A DNA stretch of 7,118 bases from CAYLNK01 sp964384675 (GTDB lineage: Bacteria > Acidobacteriota > Thermoanaerobaculia > UBA5066). The position numbers and the translations under genes are program-made. The notes under the pieces are model-generated. The model saw only the letters and a program-made list of their open reading frames with translations, was not told the origin of the DNA and did not search any database. This document shows, piece after piece, positions 4,789 to 7,118 of this stretch. Each line of letters begins with the position of its first letter. Positions within the stretch are counted from its first letter, which is position 1. Location of the stretch: positions 1-7,118 of the forward strand of contig CAYLNK010000342.1 of assembly GCA_964384675.1 (NCBI GenBank), in the 5' to 3' direction.

Positions 4789-7118
4789 CCTTCCTCCCTG
4801 CTGCCCAGCTCGCGAAGGAACCCGTCGAGCTCGCGCCGCGCGGGCTCGGCGGCGCCGGCCGCGGACGGGCCGCGAAGCTCGTCGGCCATCCTCGCCACCT
4901 CGCCGTCCTCCCCGAGCCGCCGGCAGGCCCGAGCCAGCGTCAAGCCGGCGAGCAGCGCCTCCGTCGGCCTCCCGAGAGCCATCGCGGCGCGGCGGGCCTC
5001 GTCGGCACGAGCCCGGGCGCTGACCGCGTCCCCGCGCTCGAGGTCCATCCGGGCGGCGCGGGTCAGGGAATAGGCGAGACGGAGCTTGGCGTCGACCACG
5101 CGGAGCTCGTCGATCGCGGCCTCGAGCGCGCCCTCGGCGCCGGTCTCTCCGAGCGCGATCCGGCAGAGCGAAAGGAGGGCCCGGGCGAACGGCGCCTCGC
5201 TCCCCTCGCGCAGCTTTCCGCCGAGCGCCACGAGGTCCTCGGCGAGGCGCCGCGACCCGCTCCAGTCGCCCTGCTCCTGACGCAGGACGACGAGGTGCTC
5301 GAGCGCCAGGAACTCGTCCCTGGCGTCGCCGGCGCCGCGGGCCTCCAGCCGGGCCTGCTCGAAGAGGTCCTTCGCCTCGTCGGCGCGGCCCTGGTGCTGC
5401 CGCAGCAGGCCCTGCGAATCGGCGATCGCCGACGGCCTCGGGCCGGCCCGCGACGAACGGGCGCTGGCCTCGAGCGCGAGCGCCTCGGCGCGCGGGAGGT
5501 CCCGCTCGAGGAGGACGAGGCATCGCGCCGACTCCGCGAGCGCGAGGATCTGGTCGCTCTCGTCGCCGGCCCGGCCCACCCGCTCGGCGCGCAGCATCTG
5601 GCGCTGGGCATCGCCCAGGTCCCCTCCCTCCCAGCGGAGGTAGGCGAGCATGTGGAAGCCCAGCCGCGCGTGCTCGGCATCGCCGTGGTCGAGCGCGCGC
5701 TCGGCCAGCGTCTCCAGCTCGCGCGCGGCGCTCACGGCGTCCGCGGCGTGCCGGGCCTGGAGCTCGACCTGGAGGAGCTCCAGCAGCAGCGAGGTCCTCT
5801 GCGGCTCGGGGACCTCGGCCGCGTGCCGGCGTCCGCGCCGGGCGATCGCCCAGGCCTCGCCGTTGGCGAACTGGCGGAGGAAGAGCCGGCCGGCCCTCAC
5901 GCAGGCGGTGGTGGCGAGCGCGTTCTCGCCGGCGAGGGCGGCGTGGTGGGCCAGCTCGGCGGCCGTGGTCTCGGCGGGCGCCAGCTTCCCGAGCCGCTCG
6001 GCGATCCGGAGGTGCATCAGCCGGCGGCGCGGCTGCGAGAGCTCGGTGTAGATCGCCCGTTGGACGATCTCGTGAGCGAATTCGTAGGCTCCACCGCCGT
6101 CCGTCCCGGCTCCCGCCCGCAGCAGCGCGTGGCGCTCCAGGAGATCGAGCGCGCCGAGGAGCCGATGGACGTCGAGCGCCATCAGCTCGCCGAGCCCCTC
6201 GGCGTCGATGCGCCGGCCCAGAACGGCGGCCCAGCGAAGCACGTCCCCGGCCTCGGGCGGCAGACGCTCGACCCGGTGGCGGATCAGCTCGGCCACCGAC
6301 CCGGGCAGTCCGGTGGGGCTGCTCCCCGGAAGCCCCGCCGGACCGCTCCCGGACGACCGGCCCCCGGTGGCCGACGAGCGCGCCACCTCGAGCGCGAAGA
6401 GCGGGTTCCCCCCGCTCGTGGTGAAGACCTCCACGGCGTCGACGCCGGGCGCCGCGACCTGGATCAGCGCCGCCGTGGCCTCCTGGTCGAGAGGCTGGAG
6501 CGAAACCTCCTCGAGAAGACCCAGCTCCCGGAGGCTCCGGAGGGTCCGCTGTGCCGGCTCGTTGTCGAGGAGCTCTCCCGCCCGCGCGGCGAGGACGATC
6601 AGCAGCGGCCGGGAACGGCTCATGCGGGCGACGAAGTGGAGGAGCTCCGACGAGGCGGCGTCGACCCAGTGGACGTCGTCCAGAGCCAGCACCAGGGGAG
6701 GGGCGCCGGCGGCGCACCCGGCCAGGAGATCCACGACGGCCCCGAAGAGCCGGTCGCGGCTCGGCGGCGCCCCGCGCTCTCCGGAGAGCTCCGGGAGGAT
6801 CGTGGTGAGGTCCGACCGGAGCGCGCCGCTCACCGCATCCTCGGGGAGCTGCCTGAGCGCGTCGATCCACGGCCCGAACGGCCGCCCCGCCTCGGCCTCG
6901 AACGCTCGCCCTTCGAGGACCGTGCCGCCTCGCGCGCGGCCGGTGCGGCAGAGCTCCTCGATGAGGCGCGACTTGCCGAGGCCCGGCTCGCCGGTGATCA
7001 GGAGTGCCCGCGCGCGGCGCTCCCGCGAGGCCTGGTCGAGCGCGCCGACGAGCCGGCGGATCTCGCCGTCGCGTCCGACCAGGCCCGCGCTCGTGACCGG
7101 GGGCGGCGGCTCCGCGAT
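4785..7118 (-). CDS. Large AAA/NB-ARC-like signalling ATPase with TPR-like C-terminal region (partial, N-terminus off window)
   Basis: The last 777 residues of a large regulator of the type found in LuxR-family LAL, AfsR/BTAD and adenylate-cyclase or kinase-linked ATPases. Numbered from the window edge: LVGRDGEIRRLVGALD (13-28) is the usual entry; Walker A is GEPGLGKS (43-50); the FEAEAGRPFGPWIDALRQL segment (about 71-89) is typical; Walker B is LVLALDDVHWVD (142-153); and TSGGNPLFALEVAR (234-247) is the conserved distal ATPase motif. A winged-helix-like region with VLRWAAVLGRRIDAEGLGEL follows, then about 450 residues of Ala/Leu/Glu-rich helices resembling TPR repeats. It ends in ELGSREEG without a C-terminal LuxR helix-turn-helix, so any DNA-binding or catalytic output domain must be N-terminal, outside the window. 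A GTG at 6833 is not the start because Walker A lies upstream of it in frame. An 8-residue linker repeat sits at 6303-6350. Its stop overlaps the DUF4242 start by ATGA. Confidence 0.88.
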   Translation of the reverse strand: MAEPPPPVTSAGLVGRDGEIRRLVGALDQASRERRARALLITGEPGLGKSRLIEELCRTGRARGGTVLEGRAFEAEAGRPFGPWIDALRQLPEDAVSGALRSDLTTILPELSGERGAPPSRDRLFGAVVDLLAGCAAGAPPLVLALDDVHWVDAASSELLHFVARMSRSRPLLIVLAARAGELLDNEPAQRTLRSLRELGLLEEVSLQPLDQEATAALIQVAAPGVDAVEVFTTSGGNPLFALEVARSSATGGRSSGSGPAGLPGSSPTGLPGSVAELIRHRVERLPPEAGDVLRWAAVLGRRIDAEGLGELMALDVHRLLGALDLLERHALLRAGAGTDGGGAYEFAHEIVQRAIYTELSQPRRRLMHLRIAERLGKLAPAETTAAELAHHAALAGENALATTACVRAGRLFLRQFANGEAWAIARRGRRHAAEVPEPQRTSLLLELLQVELQARHAADAVSAARELETLAERALDHGDAEHARLGFHMLAYLRWEGGDLGDAQRQMLRAERVGRAGDESDQILALAESARCLVLLERDLPRAEALALEASARSSRAGPRPSAIADSQGLLRQHQGRADEAKDLFEQARLEARGAGDARDEFLALEHLVVLRQEQGDWSGSRRLAEDLVALGGKLREGSEAPFARALLSLCRIALGETGAEGALEAAIDELRVVDAKLRLAYSLTRAARMDLERGDAVSARARADEARRAAMALGRPTEALLAGLTLARACRRLGEDGEVARMADELRGPSAAGAAEPARRELDGFLRELGSREEG
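6303..6350 (-). repeat. In-frame 24-bp tandem repeat in the regulator linker
   Basis: Two 24-nt units encode GSGPAGLP and GSSPTGLP, followed by a third GS. They lie between the GGNPLFALEV motif and the winged-helix-like region of the ATPase. At the nucleotide level the units agree at 16 of 24 positions. This is probably a flexible linker that grew by duplication. Confidence 0.5.

Noticed and set aside
3211..5073. 620-aa open frame on the plus strand
   Set aside because: It lies antisense to the osmC-like gene, the DUF4242 gene and part of the regulator, and its low-complexity translation matches nothing. The minus-strand genes have complete motifs and ribosome-binding sites.
6831..6833. GTG at 6833 as the start of the regulator
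   Set aside because: The frame stays open to the window edge and encodes Walker A and the conserved entry motif upstream of this codon, so the true start is beyond 7118.
4789..6870. Upstream extension of the DUF4242 frame, giving an 864-aa protein
   Set aside because: Only the last 170 residues carry recognisable domains. The extension is Arg/Gly/Pro-rich and overlaps the ATPase, which has Walker A and B in another frame. The ATG at 4788 has its own ribosome-binding site.
1..7118. tRNA, rRNA, CRISPR array, insertion sequence or attachment site
   Set aside because: I saw no cloverleaf-like segment, regularly spaced long direct repeats, transposase motifs or terminal inverted repeats with target duplications. 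The short intergenic repeats are too few and too short for a CRISPR array.

Overview
The window is a very GC-rich stretch (about 70% or more by eye) in which every gene I can support lies on the minus strand. The strong third-position G/C bias keeps most shadow frames open, so gene calls rest on family motifs, start and stop geometry and ribosome-binding sites. A TolC-type outer-membrane efflux protein points to a diderm bacterium. The overall character suits Acidobacteriota, Gemmatimonadota, Myxococcota or a similar high-GC diderm phylum, but I cannot fix the lineage from sequence alone.

In the direction of transcription (high to low coordinates): (1) 7118-4785 is the C-terminal part of a large signalling ATPase (AAA/NB-ARC-like core plus an alpha-helical TPR-like tail) that runs off the window at its N-terminus. 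(2) 4788-4276 overlaps it by ATGA and encodes a tandem DUF4242 (SCO4226-like) protein. (3) A 156-bp gap holds a hairpin, a 12-bp-periodic repeat and a leader stem-loop. (4) 4119-3544 encodes an OsmC-family protein with one cysteine. (5) A 265-bp gap is rich in hairpins and contains a perfect 28-bp palindrome. (6) 3278-2043 encodes a flavin-containing monooxygenase-like oxidoreductase. (7) 2038-845 encodes a second FAD oxidoreductase of the PHBH/geranylgeranyl-reductase fold, 4 nt downstream. (8) 769-1 encodes a TolC-family protein, cut off at the window edge.

Three transcription units are likely: regulator plus DUF4242; osmC alone; and the two flavoproteins with tolC, where tolC may also have its own promoter. 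The flavoenzymes plus efflux protein could modify and export a small molecule, and OsmC could deal with organic peroxide or a similar electrophile, but these links are inference from position only.

The least ordinary signal is non-coding. Two short imperfect repeat families recur between genes. One has CGTG at a strict 12-bp period, three times, upstream of both tolC and osmC. The other is a 39-bp element with an invariant 6-bp stem and a variable tetraloop, found after the DUF4242 gene and before the monooxygenase gene. The two families sit 6 bp apart in the osmC upstream gap.
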